From Ramlibacter humi (lineage in GTDB: Bacteria; Pseudomonadota; Gammaproteobacteria; Burkholderiales; Burkholderiaceae_C): a stretch of DNA of 64,000 nucleotides. A model generated the notes under the pieces. That model made no database searches and was not told where the DNA came from. It worked only from the letters and a program-made list of their open reading frames with translations. Position 1 is the first letter of the stretch, and each line of letters begins with the position of its first letter. Positions 34,027 through 43,246 of this stretch are shown in pieces. The DNA is taken from positions 124,001 to 188,000 of the forward strand of contig NZ_SMLK01000002.1 in assembly GCF_004681975.1 (NCBI RefSeq), read 5' to 3'. Position numbers and translations under genes: made by a program.

Positions 34027-35708
34027 GCCGCCATTCTGGCAAACGTGCCGCTGGGGGCCAACGGCGAGGCCGTGCGGAATGCCACGAAAAACACGTTGCC
34101 GTCGCGCCGGTCCCCGCTCGGCGCGGGTCCGCGCCGGTAGCCGATGCGCGCGCCGTGCCGCTCGCAAAGCTCGCGGCAGATGTACAGGCCCAGGCCGCTG
34201 GAGCGGCTTTCCGAGGAGAAGAACGGCTCGAACAGGTGGCGCTCGACCGCCGGTTCCAGCGCCGGCCCATCGCTCCACACGGTGAGCATCGCGCCGTCGC
34301 CGCCCGACGTGGCGACGCGGATCGCGTCGGGCGCGGTGGAGGCGTAGCGCAGCGCGTTGTCCAGCAGGTTCACCAGGATGCGCCGCAGGTGGTCCGGCTC
34401 GAAGGCGACGCGCACCGCCGGCGCCCCCATGGCCACTTGTAGGCGCGCGGCCGCGTGGTTCTGTTCGGCCCAGTCGCGGCAATGCGCGCCGACCGCGGCG
34501 TCCAGTTCGATGGCGGCGGCGGCCGGGTCCAGCGCCTGGTGCTGAACGCGGGCCACGTCCAGGATCTCTTCCACGATCTGCGCCAGGCGGTTCGCGTTCT
34601 GCCGCACCAGCGCGGCGAGCTGCCGCTGCGAAGGCTCGCTCAGCTCCTCTTCCAGCAGTTCGTTGGCCTGCGAAATGGCGGCCAGCGGGTTGCGGATCTC
34701 GTGCGCCACCGCGGTGGACATGCGGCCCATGGCGGCGAGCTTTTCGGTGCGCAGCCGCGCTTCCATCTCGCGCAGGTCCTGCAGGAACAGCACGCAAAGC
34801 GCATCGCCGTCCTGCTCACCCGCGGCGGCGAGGCGCGTGCGCGCGAACACGCGCCGCACCGGCGCTTCGCCCTGCCGCAGCGACACGTCGGCCAGATGCG
34901 GTTGGCCGGTCTGGAAGGTGAGCCGCGCCATTTCCGCCAGCGGCTCCCAGGCGGAATCTTCCGCGAGCTGCAGCAATGCGCCGCCGCGCGCCGGGTCCTG
35001 GCAAAGCAGTTCGCGAGCGGCGGGATTGGCGGCCTGCACCTCGCCTTGCGGGTCCACCACCAGGATGCCGTCGCCCAGCGTCTCGATCACCAACTGGTTG
35101 ACCTGCGCCTGCATATAGGCCGCCTTGCGGCCGCGGCGTGCCGCCTCCTCCTCGCGGGCCAGGCGCAGCGCCAGCTGGTGCGCGAGGAAAGCCAGGGCGA
35201 AGAAGCCGGTGCCGGTGAGGCCCGCCTGCAGGAAGCGCTGCGCCACTTCGGCCGGCACCTGCAGCGCCATCACCCACGCTTCGGCCAGCAGCAGCAGCGC
35301 CACCGCCGCCGCGGTACCCAGCGCGAGCAGCGTAGTGCCCAGCACCGAAGCCATGAGCACCGGCACGGCGAAGAGAGGCGCGAAATAGATGCCGCCTGCC
35401 TGCAGGAACTGAAGGCAGGCGAACACCACCAGGTCGACGCCGATGCTGGACACCCATTGCGGGTCGAACGCGGCGCCGGGATCGGCCGGCCGCATCAGCA
35501 CCCGCACCGCCAGCGCCGCCACGAAGTACGTGCCGCACATGCCCAGCAACCAGCCGGACACCGCCGGCGATCCCATCAGCCGCAAGCCGAACAGCAGCAG
35601 CAGCAGCACGAACGCCACGCCCACGCGCGCGGTGGCGAAGCCCAGCCAGAGCCGGACGAAGGCGGAATGCTCGGGCGCGGGCGCCGCTGGCGTGTCGCCG
35701 CCGGCCAC
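34023..35708 (-). CDS. pilS: Sensor histidine kinase PilS
   Basis: PilS is the inner-membrane kinase partner of PilR. The 561-residue protein has about six transmembrane helices in residues 20-190, a PAS domain (TLGDGILVVDPQGEVQAANPAARELL), a dimerisation domain with the H-box AVAHEIRNPLAAI (His near 335), and an ATPase domain with NLLDNALRYAS and SSGLGLYICRELCERHGA. In the family PilS senses pilin in the membrane. The start is GTG at 35708, 2 bases from the stop of the upstream gene; no ATG fits. Upstream genes are a small zinc-ribbon-like protein and a CcsA-like protein. Confidence 0.92.
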
Positions 35709-35710
35709 GG

Positions 35711-35947
35711 TCAGTCGCCGCCGCTGCGCCGGTGCTCGGCGCAGCAATAGAGCTTCCCGCTGGTGCCCGCCACCGCGTCTGGACGCGGCAGGTGCAGCGA
35801 GCAGACCGGGCAGCGCACCATGTCCTGCGGCAGCGCGGGCGTGCTCTTGGCGGAGGAAGGCGGATCGGGTTCGCGCCGTACGCGGTTGGATCGCCAGACC
35901 GACCAGGCGATCCACAGCACCACGGCGAGCAGCAGGAACTTCATCAT
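35711..35947 (-). CDS. Small membrane-anchored PP0621-like protein
   Basis: The 78-residue protein has an N-terminal transmembrane helix (residues 3-18) and a C-terminal zinc-ribbon-like half with MVRCPVCSLHLPRPDAV and LYCCAEHRR. It belongs to a small family (PP0621-like) of unknown function. ATG 35947 overlaps the stop of the CcsA-like gene (ATGA) and a second ATG follows at once. It is the middle gene of ccsA-like/this gene/pilS/pilR/ampD, so it is co-transcribed with pilus regulators. A cytosolic metal site next to the membrane is likely. Confidence 0.82.
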   Translation of the reverse strand: MMKFLLLAVVLWIAWSVWRSNRVRREPDPPSSAKSTPALPQDMVRCPVCSLHLPRPDAVAGTSGKLYCCAEHRRSGGD

Positions 35948-36741
35948 GCCGCCCGTCCCAGGATCACTTCGAAGACGAAGCGCGAGCCCACGTAGGCCAG
36001 TAGCAGCAGCAGCGAGCCCGTGTACAGCACGCGCACGGCGGTGCGGCCGCGCCAGCCGAAGCGCGCGCGGCCGAGCAGCAGCAGCGCGAACGCCACCCAG
36101 GCCAGCACCGAGAAGATGGTCTTCTGGTCCCAGCGCCAGGCGCGGCCCCACAGGCGCTCGCCGAAGAGAAGGCCGGCCAGCAGCGTGGCCGACAGCAGCA
36201 CGAAGCCGGCGCCGGCGAAGCGGAAGGTCAGGCGCTCCAGCGTGAGCAGCGGCAGCCCGGCCTGAATGTCGGCACCCTGGCGCATCGACAGCTCGGCGCG
36301 GCGCATCAGCCACGCATGCACCACGGCGGCGGCGAACAAGCCATACGAGGCGATGCCCAGCGCCAGGTGCAGCGGCAGCAGCGGGGAAGTGCTCGGGGGC
36401 AGCGGCGTGCCTGGAAACACGAGCGCGAGCAGAACCGCCACCGAGCCCAGCCCGGCCAGCGCCCAGCGCGCCTGCAATTGCGGAAACATCTCGCGCTCCA
36501 CCGCATACACGGTGAGCACCAGCCAGGCGGTGACGGAGAGCGCGGGCGCGAAGCCGAACCGCGGCGTGTCGCCCAGCAGCATCCAGCCGAGCACCATCGC
36601 GTGCAGCAGCCAGGCCACGACGAGGCCCCAGCGCGCGCCGCGCTGGCTCAGGCGTGACGCGGCGGCGGCGGGCACCGCATAGGCGGCCGCCGCGGCCACC
36701 GACAGCACGGCGCCCGTGGTGGAACCGCTGGCTAGAATCAT
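35944..36741 (-). CDS. CcsA-like cytochrome c assembly family membrane protein
   Basis: The 265-residue protein has about eight hydrophobic helices. It shows the CcsA/CcmC-family W-rich region near residues 200-215 (GRAWRWDQKTIFSVLAWVAFALLLLG, with WxWDxK) and conserved histidines in LLPLHLALGIASYG and AVVHAWLM that could bind heme. It resembles YpjD, a CcsA-like protein that usually sits next to ffh in beta- and gammaproteobacteria, as here. It is not the main CcsA of system II, since no ccsB is adjacent. The exact role is unknown. It is divergent from ffh over a region with family B repeats. Confidence 0.87.
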   Translation of the reverse strand: MILASGSTTGAVLSVAAAAAYAVPAAAASRLSQRGARWGLVVAWLLHAMVLGWMLLGDTPRFGFAPALSVTAWLVLTVYAVEREMFPQLQARWALAGLGSVAVLLALVFPGTPLPPSTSPLLPLHLALGIASYGLFAAAVVHAWLMRRAELSMRQGADIQAGLPLLTLERLTFRFAGAGFVLLSATLLAGLLFGERLWGRAWRWDQKTIFSVLAWVAFALLLLGRARFGWRGRTAVRVLYTGSLLLLLAYVGSRFVFEVILGRAA

Positions 36742-36760
36742 GGTTCGCAGTGTAAGGCTG

Positions 36761-36865
36761 CGTTGAGCGTCCGGCGTTGAGCGTTGAGCGACAAACGCCC
36801 ACCGCGCGCCGGGCTTTCATCAGCGGGATCGTTCGCCACGCTGAACGCCCAACCCTCAACGCCCC
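36761..36865. repeat. Family B intergenic repeat (TTGAGCG type), copy 1
   Basis: GCGTTGAGCG units (two to three copies at 36761-36790) face CTGAACGCC and CTCAACGCC units (36840-36865) across about 50 bases. Related copies are at 40454-40530 and 56389-56453. This one lies in the divergent promoter region of the CcsA-like gene and ffh. Confidence 0.8.
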
Positions 36866-36875
36866 ACCTCCCCCA

Positions 36876-38243
36876 ATGGCCACCGCCCTCTCCGACAAAC
36901 TCTCCCGTCTCGTCAAGGAAATGCGCGGCCAGGCGCGCATCACCGAAGCCAACGTGCAGGACATGCTGCGCGAGGTGCGCATGGCCCTGCTCGAGGCCGA
37001 CGTGGCCCTGCCGGTGGTGCGCGACTTCGTCGCCCGCGTGAAGGACAAGGCGCTCGGCCAGGAAGTGGTGGGCTCGCTCAACCCCGGCCAGGCGCTGGTG
37101 GGCATCGTCAACCGCGAGCTCGTCGCCACCATGGGCGAGGGCGTGTCGGACATCAACCTGGCCGCGCAGCCGCCGGCCGTCATCCTGATGGCGGGCCTGC
37201 AGGGCGCCGGCAAGACCACCACCACGGCCAAGCTGGCCAAGCACCTGGTCGACAAGCGCAAGAAGAAGGTGCTCACCGTCTCCGGCGACGTGTACCGCCC
37301 GGCCGCCATCGAGCAGCTGAAGACGGTGACGAAGCAGGCGGGCGCCGAATGGTTCCCCAGCACGCCCGACCAGAAGCCGCTGGACATCGCGCGCGCCGCC
37401 ATCGACTACGCGCGCAAGCAGTATTTCGACGTGCTGCTGGTCGACACGGCAGGCCGCCTGGCCATCGACGAGGCGCTGATGCGCGAGATCCGCGAGCTGC
37501 ACGCGGCGCTGAACCCGGTGGAAACGCTGTTCGTCGTCGACGCCATGCAGGGCCAGGACGCGGTGAACACCGCCAAGGCCTTCAAGGAAGCGCTGCCGCT
37601 CACCGGCATCGTGCTGACCAAGATGGACGGCGACTCGCGCGGCGGCGCGGCGCTGTCGGTGCGGCAGATCACCGGCGCGCCGATCAAGTTCGCCGGCGTG
37701 TCCGAGAAGATCGACGGCCTGGAGGTGTTCGACGCCGAGCGCCACGCCGGCCGCATCCTGGGCATGGGCGACATCGTCGCGCTGGTGGAGCAGGTCACCG
37801 CCGGCGTCGACCTGCAGGAAGCGCAGAAGCTCGCGGCCAAGGTCAAGAGCGGCGAAGGCTTCGACCTGAACGACTTCCTGTCGCAGATCCGCCAGATGAA
37901 GCAGATGGGCGGCCTGTCGACGCTGATGGAGAAGATGCCCAGCCAGCTGCAGGCCAAGGCCGGCCAGGTGGACATGGACAAGGCCGAGCGCGACATCCGC
38001 CGCAAGGAAGGCATCATCTGCAGCATGACGGCCGCCGAGCGCCGCAAGCCCGAGATCATCAAGGCGACCCGCAAGCGCCGCATCGCCGCCGGCGCCGGCG
38101 TGCAGGTGCAGGAAGTCAACCGCCTGCTCAACGAGTTCGAGCAGATGCAGGGGATGATGAAGAAGATGAAGGGCGGCGGGCTGATGAAGATGATGAAGCG
38201 GATGGGCGGCGGCAAAGGTGGCCTGCCGAAGCTTCCTTTCTGA
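36876..38243 (+). CDS. ffh: Signal recognition particle protein Ffh
   Basis: Ffh with 4.5S RNA binds signal sequences of membrane proteins at the ribosome and delivers them to FtsY. The 455-residue protein has the N domain, the GTPase G domain with GLQGAGKTTTTAKLA, DTAGRLAID and TKMDGDSRGGAALS, and the Met-rich M domain (FEQMQGMMKKMKGGGLMKMMKRM). The RNA-binding part carries RKEGIICSMTAAERRKPEIIKATRKRRIAAGAG. ATG 36876 (MATALSDKLSRLVKEMRGQARITEANVQDML) matches the family start; an earlier in-frame ATG is in the repeat region. The 4.5S RNA gene is not in the window. Confidence 0.98.
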   Translation: MATALSDKLSRLVKEMRGQARITEANVQDMLREVRMALLEADVALPVVRDFVARVKDKALGQEVVGSLNPGQALVGIVNRELVATMGEGVSDINLAAQPPAVILMAGLQGAGKTTTTAKLAKHLVDKRKKKVLTVSGDVYRPAAIEQLKTVTKQAGAEWFPSTPDQKPLDIARAAIDYARKQYFDVLLVDTAGRLAIDEALMREIRELHAALNPVETLFVVDAMQGQDAVNTAKAFKEALPLTGIVLTKMDGDSRGGAALSVRQITGAPIKFAGVSEKIDGLEVFDAERHAGRILGMGDIVALVEQVTAGVDLQEAQKLAAKVKSGEGFDLNDFLSQIRQMKQMGGLSTLMEKMPSQLQAKAGQVDMDKAERDIRRKEGIICSMTAAERRKPEIIKATRKRRIAAGAGVQVQEVNRLLNEFEQMQGMMKKMKGGGLMKMMKRMGGGKGGLPKLPF

Positions 38244-38272
38244 GCGGCGGCGCGGGACTAAACTGCCCGCCC

Positions 38273-39466
38273 ATGAAAATCGTCGACTCTTTCGCGGACG
38301 TCTCGCGCTTCGTCGCGCTGCGCCGCGACATCCACGCCCATCCTGAACTCGGCTTCGAGGAGCACCGCACTTCGAAGATCGTCGCCGACCTGCTGCGCGA
38401 ATGGGGCATCGAAGTGCACACCGGCGTGGCCGGCACGGGCGTGGTGGGCGTCCTGAAATGCGGCGACGGCGCGCGCGCCATCGGCCTGCGCGCCGACCTG
38501 GACGCGCTGCCGCTGCAGGAAGAAAACCGTTTCCCGCACCGCTCGCAGCATGACGGCCGCATGCACGCCTGCGGGCACGACGGCCACACCACGATGCTGC
38601 TGGCCGCCGCGTGGCACCTGTCGAAGGCGCGCGACTTCAACGGCACGGTGAACTTCATCTTCCAGCCGGCCGAGGAGATGGGCAAGGCGGGGGCCCTGAA
38701 GATGATCCAGGACGGCCTGTTCGAGCGCTTCCCCTGCGAGGCGGTGTTCGCGCTGCACAACTTCCCCATCGGCAACGTCGGCGGCTTCGCGCTGAACCAC
38801 GGCCCGCTGATGGCGTCGAGCAACACGTGGCGCGTCACCGTCACCGGCCGTGGCACGCACGCCTCGATGCCGCACACGGGCATCGACCCCGTCGGCTGCA
38901 TGATCGACCTGGCGCAGCAGCTGCAAGGCCTGGTGCCGCGTGTCATCGCGTCGACCGAGCGCGCGCTGCTGGCCGTGACGCAGCTGCAAGGCTCCGATGC
39001 GCCGAACGTGATCCCCGACCATTGCTGGGTGGGCGGCACGGTGCGCACCTTCTCGGTGGAAGCGACGGACAAGATCGAGGAAGGGCTGCGCCGCCTGGCC
39101 AACGGCATCGCGGCGGCGCACGGCTGCATGGCCGACGTCACCTTCCGCCGCGCCTCGCCGCCGGTGGTGAACCACGATGCCGAGGCCGCCTTCGCCGCCA
39201 ACGTCATGCGCGAAGTCGTGGGCGAGCGCATGGTCGACGAGAACTACCCCGCCGTGATGGGCGCCGAAGACTTCGCCCACATGCTGCGCGCCAAGCCGGG
39301 GTGCTATGCCTTCATCGGCAACGGCGACGGCGGCCACCGCCTGCCGGACCACGGGCCCGGTCCTTGCATCATCCACAACACCTCGTTCGACTTCAACGAC
39401 GAGATCATCCCCATCGGCGCCAGCTATTTCGTGCGGCTGGCGCAACGCTGGCTGGCCCGGCCCTGA
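38273..39466 (+). CDS. M20 family amidohydrolase (hippurate hydrolase/aminoacylase-like)
   Basis: The 397-residue metal enzyme belongs to the M20D group. Metal-ligand motifs are MHACGHDGHTTMLL (with C and H), FQPAEEMGKAG and IIHNTSFDFND with a final His; the M20 domain signatures RRDIHAHPELGFEEHRTS (start) and GRGTHASMPHTGIDPV (dimerisation lid) are clear. Such enzymes remove acyl groups from N-acyl amino acids or hippurate. The protein lies 25 bases before a Bug binding protein, so an N-acyl compound may be taken up and cleaved by this pair; that is inferred. The start at 38273 is preceded by a TAAACTGCCC-type leader without a strong ribosome site. Confidence 0.9.
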   Translation: MKIVDSFADVSRFVALRRDIHAHPELGFEEHRTSKIVADLLREWGIEVHTGVAGTGVVGVLKCGDGARAIGLRADLDALPLQEENRFPHRSQHDGRMHACGHDGHTTMLLAAAWHLSKARDFNGTVNFIFQPAEEMGKAGALKMIQDGLFERFPCEAVFALHNFPIGNVGGFALNHGPLMASSNTWRVTVTGRGTHASMPHTGIDPVGCMIDLAQQLQGLVPRVIASTERALLAVTQLQGSDAPNVIPDHCWVGGTVRTFSVEATDKIEEGLRRLANGIAAAHGCMADVTFRRASPPVVNHDAEAAFAANVMREVVGERMVDENYPAVMGAEDFAHMLRAKPGCYAFIGNGDGGHRLPDHGPGPCIIHNTSFDFNDEIIPIGASYFVRLAQRWLARP

Positions 39467-39491
39467 ACCACCCCAAGAAGGAGCAACGACG

Positions 39492-40451
39492 ATGACCTCC
39501 CGCTTCCTGCGCGCGATTGCCGCGCTCACCCTGGCCGCCGCGGCGGCCTCACCGGCGCTGGCGCAGCGCGTGATCCGCATCGTCGTGCCGTTCGGGCCCG
39601 GCGCCGTGCAGGACACGGTGGCGCGCACCTTCAACAACGAACTGGGCAAGGAGCTGGGCGCTTCGGTCATCGTCGAGAACCGCGCCGGCGCGGGCGGCAC
39701 CATCGGCACGTCGGCCGTGGCCAAGTCCACCGACAACAACACGCTGGTGCTGGCGGCGGCCAGCCATACGCTGGCCGGGCACCTGTACAGCAAGCTCGAC
39801 TACGACCCGATCAAGAGCTTCACCGGCGTCGCCAACATCGGCTACTCCGGCTACGTGATCGCCGCGCCCGGCAACATGCACGTCAACAACCTCGCCGAGT
39901 ACGTGAAGGCGGTGAAGGCGCAGCAAGGCAAGCTGAACTACGCGTCGGCCGGCAACGGCAGCGCCACGCACCTGGGCATGGCGTACTTCCTGGCCAAGGC
40001 CGGCCTGGAGATGCAGCACGTGCCGATGAAGTCCACCGGCGATGCGGTGAACGAAGTGCTGGCCGGCCGCGTGCAGGGCGTCACTTCGTCACTGATCGGC
40101 GTGATGGGGTTCAAGAGCGACCCGCGCATCAAGATCCTGGCCTACACCGGCACGCAGCGTTCGAAGTTCATGCCCGAACTGCCGACGGCCGCCGAAGCCG
40201 GCGTGCCGGGCTACAAGTTCGATTCGTGGATCGGCGTGCTGGCCCCGTCCACCATGCCCAAGGCCGAAGCCGACAAGCTGAACGCCGCCATCAACAAGGT
40301 GCTGCAGGACCCGGCCGTGCAGCAGCGCCTGGCCAACATGGGCGTGGAAGTGGCCGGCAACCAGACGGTCGACCAGTTCCAGAAGGTGCTGAAGGACGAC
40401 TACGAGCAGGCCGGCGCGCTGGTCAAGGCGTCCGGCGCGCGCATCGAGTGA
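39492..40451 (+). CDS. Bug-family periplasmic solute-binding protein
   Basis: The 319-residue protein has a signal peptide (SRFLRAIAALTLAAAAASPALA, cut about residue 24). Bug/TctC motifs are RVIRIVVPFGPGAVQDTVAR, ENRAGAGGTIGTSAVAK, YASAGNGSATHLGMAYF and HVPMKSTGDAV. The segment HVPMKSTG differs from the other two Bug proteins here (HVPYxGxx), so the ligand is probably different. AAGAAGGAGC precedes the ATG. It follows the M20 amidohydrolase gene. Its stop is 2 bases before the start of a family B repeat. No transporter membrane genes are nearby. Confidence 0.92.
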   Translation: MTSRFLRAIAALTLAAAAASPALAQRVIRIVVPFGPGAVQDTVARTFNNELGKELGASVIVENRAGAGGTIGTSAVAKSTDNNTLVLAAASHTLAGHLYSKLDYDPIKSFTGVANIGYSGYVIAAPGNMHVNNLAEYVKAVKAQQGKLNYASAGNGSATHLGMAYFLAKAGLEMQHVPMKSTGDAVNEVLAGRVQGVTSSLIGVMGFKSDPRIKILAYTGTQRSKFMPELPTAAEAGVPGYKFDSWIGVLAPSTMPKAEADKLNAAINKVLQDPAVQQRLANMGVEVAGNQTVDQFQKVLKDDYEQAGALVKASGARIE

Positions 40452-40453
40452 AG

Positions 40454-40530
40454 AGGTTGAGCGTTCACCGTCAGGCGTTGAGCGCGGGGTCCGCGTTCTC
40501 CCTCAACGCTGAACCTGCAACGCTCAACCT
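40454..40530. repeat. Family B intergenic repeat (TTGAGCG type), copy 2
   Basis: AGGTTGAGCGTT (40454-40465) and AACGCTCAACCT (40519-40530) are perfect 12-bp arms. Inside, GCGTTGAG (40475) faces CTCAACGC (40502). The repeat overlaps the last 20 codons of miaB, whose stop is at 40471-40473, so it is partly coding. Confidence 0.88.
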
Positions 40531-41847
40531 CCCCACGACCTCGCCGCGCAACGAGTGCGGCAGGGCTTGGGTGATGGTGACGTCCACCATCTGCCCCACC
40601 AGCCGCTGCGGGCCGGCAAAGTTGACGATGCGGTTGCACTCGGTGCGGCCCATCAGCTCGGTCTTGTCCTTGCGCGAGGGGCCTTCCACCAGGATGCGTT
40701 GTACCGTGCCCACGCGGCTGGTGCTGATGCGCGCCGCGTTGTCTTCCAGCACGGCCTGCAGGTGCTGCAGGCGCTTGAGCTTCACCTCGTGCGGCGTGTC
40801 GTCGTGCAGCGCGGCGGCCGGCGTGCCGGGGCGCGGGCTGAAGATGAAGCTGAAGCTGGCGTCGTAGCCGACGTCGTCCACCAGCTTCATCAGCTTGGCG
40901 AAGTCTTCCTCGGTCTCGCCCGGGAAGCCGACGATGAAGTCGGTGGCCAGCGAGATGCCGGGCCGCACGGCCTTGAGCTTGCGCACCGTGCTCTTGTATT
41001 CCATCGCGGTGTAGCCGCGCTTCATCGCCATCAGGATGCGGTCGCTGCCGTGCTGCACCGGCAGGTGCAGGTGGTTCACCAGCTGCGGCACCTTGGCGTA
41101 AACGTCGATCAGGCGTTGCGTGAACTCGTTCGGGTGGCTCGTGGTGTAGCGGATGCGCTCGATGCCCGGGATTTCCGCCACGTACTCGATCAGCAGCGCG
41201 AAGTCGGCGATCTCCGAGGTGCCGCCCATCGCGCCGCGGAAGGCGTTGACGTTCTGGCCGAGCAGCGTCACTTCCTTCACGCCCTGCGCGGCCAGTTCGG
41301 CCACTTCCGCCAGCACATCGTCCAACGGCCGCGAGACTTCCTCGCCCCGCGTGTACGGCACCACGCAGTAGCTGCAGTACTTGCTGCAGCCTTCCATGAT
41401 GGAGACGAAGGCGCTGGCGCCTTCCACCCGCGCGGGCGGCAGGTGGTCGAACTTCTCGATCTCGGGGAAGCGGATGTCCACCTGCGGGCGCTTCAGCGCC
41501 TGGCGGTCGGCCAGCATCTTCGGCAGCCGGTGCAGCGTCTGCGGGCCGAACACCACGTCGACGTAGGGCGCGCGCTCGATGATGGCTTCGCCTTCCTGGC
41601 TGGCCACGCAGCCGCCCACGCCGATGAGCACGCCCTTTTCCTTCAGGTGCTTGACGCGGCCCAGGTCGGAGAACACCTTCTCCTGCGCCTTCTCGCGCAC
41701 CGAGCAGGTGTTGAAGAGGATCAGGTCCGCCTGTTCGGGGTCCTGCGTGGGTTCGTAGCCTTCGGCGGCGCCCAGCACGTCGGCCATCTTGGCCGAGTCG
41801 TACTCGTTCATCTGGCAGCCGAAGGTCTTGATGTAAACCTTCTTCAT
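40471..41847 (-). CDS. miaB: tRNA-2-methylthio-N6-dimethylallyladenosine synthase MiaB
   Basis: MiaB adds a methylthio group to N6-isopentenyl-A37 of tRNAs. The 458-residue radical-SAM protein has the N-terminal UPF0004 domain with C11, C48 and C80 for the auxiliary cluster, the radical-SAM motif C154-SKY-C158-SY-C161, and a C-terminal TRAM domain. The last about 20 residues ([19 protein letters not shown]) are encoded by the family B repeat, and the usual TRAM end lies just before. The start at 41847 ([18 protein letters not shown]) matches the family. A small exported-protein gene lies 5 bases upstream on the same strand. Confidence 0.96.
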   Translation of the reverse strand: MKKVYIKTFGCQMNEYDSAKMADVLGAAEGYEPTQDPEQADLILFNTCSVREKAQEKVFSDLGRVKHLKEKGVLIGVGGCVASQEGEAIIERAPYVDVVFGPQTLHRLPKMLADRQALKRPQVDIRFPEIEKFDHLPPARVEGASAFVSIMEGCSKYCSYCVVPYTRGEEVSRPLDDVLAEVAELAAQGVKEVTLLGQNVNAFRGAMGGTSEIADFALLIEYVAEIPGIERIRYTTSHPNEFTQRLIDVYAKVPQLVNHLHLPVQHGSDRILMAMKRGYTAMEYKSTVRKLKAVRPGISLATDFIVGFPGETEEDFAKLMKLVDDVGYDASFSFIFSPRPGTPAAALHDDTPHEVKLKRLQHLQAVLEDNAARISTSRVGTVQRILVEGPSRKDKTELMGRTECNRIVNFAGPQRLVGQMVDVTITQALPHSLRGEVVGRLSVAGSALRENADPALNA

Positions 41848-41852
41848 GGCCG

Positions 41853-42236
41853 TCACTTCCGCGCGCGCCAAAGCATGTTCAGGAGCTCGGCGAAGCGCGC
41901 GCCGCCCTGGCCGTCCCCATCGGTGCCGCCGAGTTGCGTGTACTCGTCCTCGGTCAGCAGCCACACCTCGTGCACGTTGCCCATGCCGTCGGGACGGTAC
42001 ACCACGGGCACCGTCTGGCCGGCCAGGCTGCCCGACAGCACCAGCATGTTGTTGGTGTCGCGGATGCGGGCGCCGGGCGACAGCCGCGCGGGCTGGCCGT
42101 CGAGCGTGGCTTCGGGCGGCGTGGTGATCGCCAGGCGGCCCGGCTTGACGTCGGCCGGGGCGTTGCGGATGACCGTCTGGGCCTGCGCGGCAAGCGCGGC
42201 CGTGGCCAGGAGGAGGGCGGGAATCCAGCGGTTCAT
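41853..42236 (-). CDS. Small exported hypothetical protein
   Basis: The 127-residue protein has a signal peptide ([19 protein letters not shown], cut about residue 19). The mature part begins [19 protein letters not shown] and contains [57 protein letters not shown]. This looks like a small beta-rich periplasmic domain and ends with a short helix. I know of no function; such genes are found just before miaB in Comamonadaceae. Five bases separate it from miaB, so it is probably translated from the same message. Confidence 0.75.
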   Translation of the reverse strand: MNRWIPALLLATAALAAQAQTVIRNAPADVKPGRLAITTPPEATLDGQPARLSPGARIRDTNNMLVLSGSLAGQTVPVVYRPDGMGNVHEVWLLTEDEYTQLGGTDGDGQGGARFAELLNMLWRARK

Positions 42237-42262
42237 GGTGTTGATCCAGAGGCTAGAAGTTG

Positions 42263-42299
42263 AAAGAAAAAAGGCACTGCCGGGGTGCCGGCAGTGCCT
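42263..42299 (-). terminator. Terminator after tRNA-Met
   Basis: A perfect 12-bp stem (AGGCACTGCCGG / CCGGCAGTGCCT, loop of 4 bases) is followed on the minus strand by TTTTTTCTTTC. It lies 6 bases after the CCA end of the tRNA and separates it from the small exported-protein gene. Confidence 0.93.
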
Positions 42300-42305
42300 G
42301 GAAGA

Positions 42306-42382
42306 TGGTGGCGCTTCACGGACTCGAACCGCGGACCTGTGGATTATGATTCCATCGCTCTAACCGACTGAGCTAAAGCGCC
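42306..42382 (-). tRNA. tRNA-Met (CAT), elongator type
   Basis: A 77-base tRNA with encoded CCA. The acceptor stem is GGCGCTT/AAGCGCC with discriminator A, and the D-loop GCTCAGTCGGTTAGAGC and T-arm GGTTCGAGTCC are regular. The anticodon loop ATCATAA gives anticodon CAT. The 5-bp anticodon stem has an A-C pair at 27-43. The initiator features (unpaired 1-72, three G-C pairs at 29-31/39-41) are absent, so it is elongator Met. A tRNA-Ile2 with CAT read as CAU/lysidine would look different but cannot be ruled out by eye. Confidence 0.92.
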
Positions 42383-42393
42383 GAGAGCCCAAG

Positions 42394-42399
42394 ATTATA
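42394..42399 (-). promoter_or_regulatory. -10 box of tRNA-Met promoter
   Basis: TATAAT on the minus strand lies 11 bases upstream of the tRNA 5' end. No good TTGACA -35 is at the correct distance; the region is GC-rich, which is usual for stable-RNA promoters with strong discriminators. Confidence 0.6.
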
Positions 42400-42428
42400 G
42401 CGGAACGGGCGCGCGGCCGGGTTGCCGG

Positions 42429-43208
42429 CTAGCGGTGGCTGAACTGGGCCGGCCGCTTGGCCAGGAAAGCCTCCATCCCCTCTTCCTGGTCCGCCGTCGA
42501 GAACAGGGCGTGGAACAGGCGCCGCTCGTACCACACCCCGTCCGACAGGCCTGATTCGAAAGCCCGGTTCACCGATTCCTTGGCCGCCATGGCCGCCAGG
42601 CGCGGCATGTCGGCGATGGTGATCGCGGCGGCCAGCGCCTCATCCATCAGCTTGTCCAGCGGCACCACGCGGCTGACCAGGCCCGCGCGCTCGGCCTCTT
42701 GCGCATCCATCATGCGGGACGTCAGCACCATGTCCATCGCCTTGGACTTGCCGATGGCGCGCGGCAGCCGCTGCGTGCCGCCGGCGCCGGGGATGATGCC
42801 CAGCTTGATCTCGGGCTGGCCGAACTTCGCGTTCTCGGCCGCGATGATGAAGTCGCACATCATCGCCACCTCGCAGCCGCCGCCCAGCGCGAAACCGGCC
42901 ACCGCGGCGATCACCGGCTTGCGCACGCTGCGCAGGGCTTCCCAGTTGCGGCTGATGTACTCGGTGCGGAAAACGTCCGAGAAGCTGTACTTCGTCATCA
43001 CCGAGATGTCGGCGCCGGCGGCGAAAGCCTTCTCGCTGCCGGTGACGACGATGCAGCCGATGGCGTCGTCGGCGTCGAAGGCCTTGAGCGCGGCGCCCAG
43101 CTCGTCCATGAGCTGGTCGTTCAGCGCGTTCAGCTGCTTGGGGCGGTTCAGGGCGATCACGCCGACCTTGCCGGCTTCGGTGCGCACCTGGAGGGTTTCG
43201 TAAGGCAT
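42429..43208 (-). CDS. Enoyl-CoA hydratase/isomerase family protein
   Basis: The 259-residue crotonase has the oxyanion motif (AAGADISVM) and both catalytic glutamates of true hydratases: in [15 protein letters not shown] and in [18 protein letters not shown]. It most likely hydrates trans-2-enoyl-CoA. It is divergent from paaG and near paaI/paaK, so it could act as PaaF (2,3-dehydroadipyl-CoA hydratase) in phenylacetate catabolism or in general beta-oxidation. The ATG at 43208 with [23 protein letters not shown] is the family start. A palindrome lies between it and paaG. Confidence 0.9.
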   Translation of the reverse strand: MPYETLQVRTEAGKVGVIALNRPKQLNALNDQLMDELGAALKAFDADDAIGCIVVTGSEKAFAAGADISVMTKYSFSDVFRTEYISRNWEALRSVRKPVIAAVAGFALGGGCEVAMMCDFIIAAENAKFGQPEIKLGIIPGAGGTQRLPRAIGKSKAMDMVLTSRMMDAQEAERAGLVSRVVPLDKLMDEALAAAITIADMPRLAAMAAKESVNRAFESGLSDGVWYERRLFHALFSTADQEEGMEAFLAKRPAQFSHR

Positions 43209-43246
43209 GCTGTCTCTCCTTGCGCGGGCGACTATACCCAAGGGAA

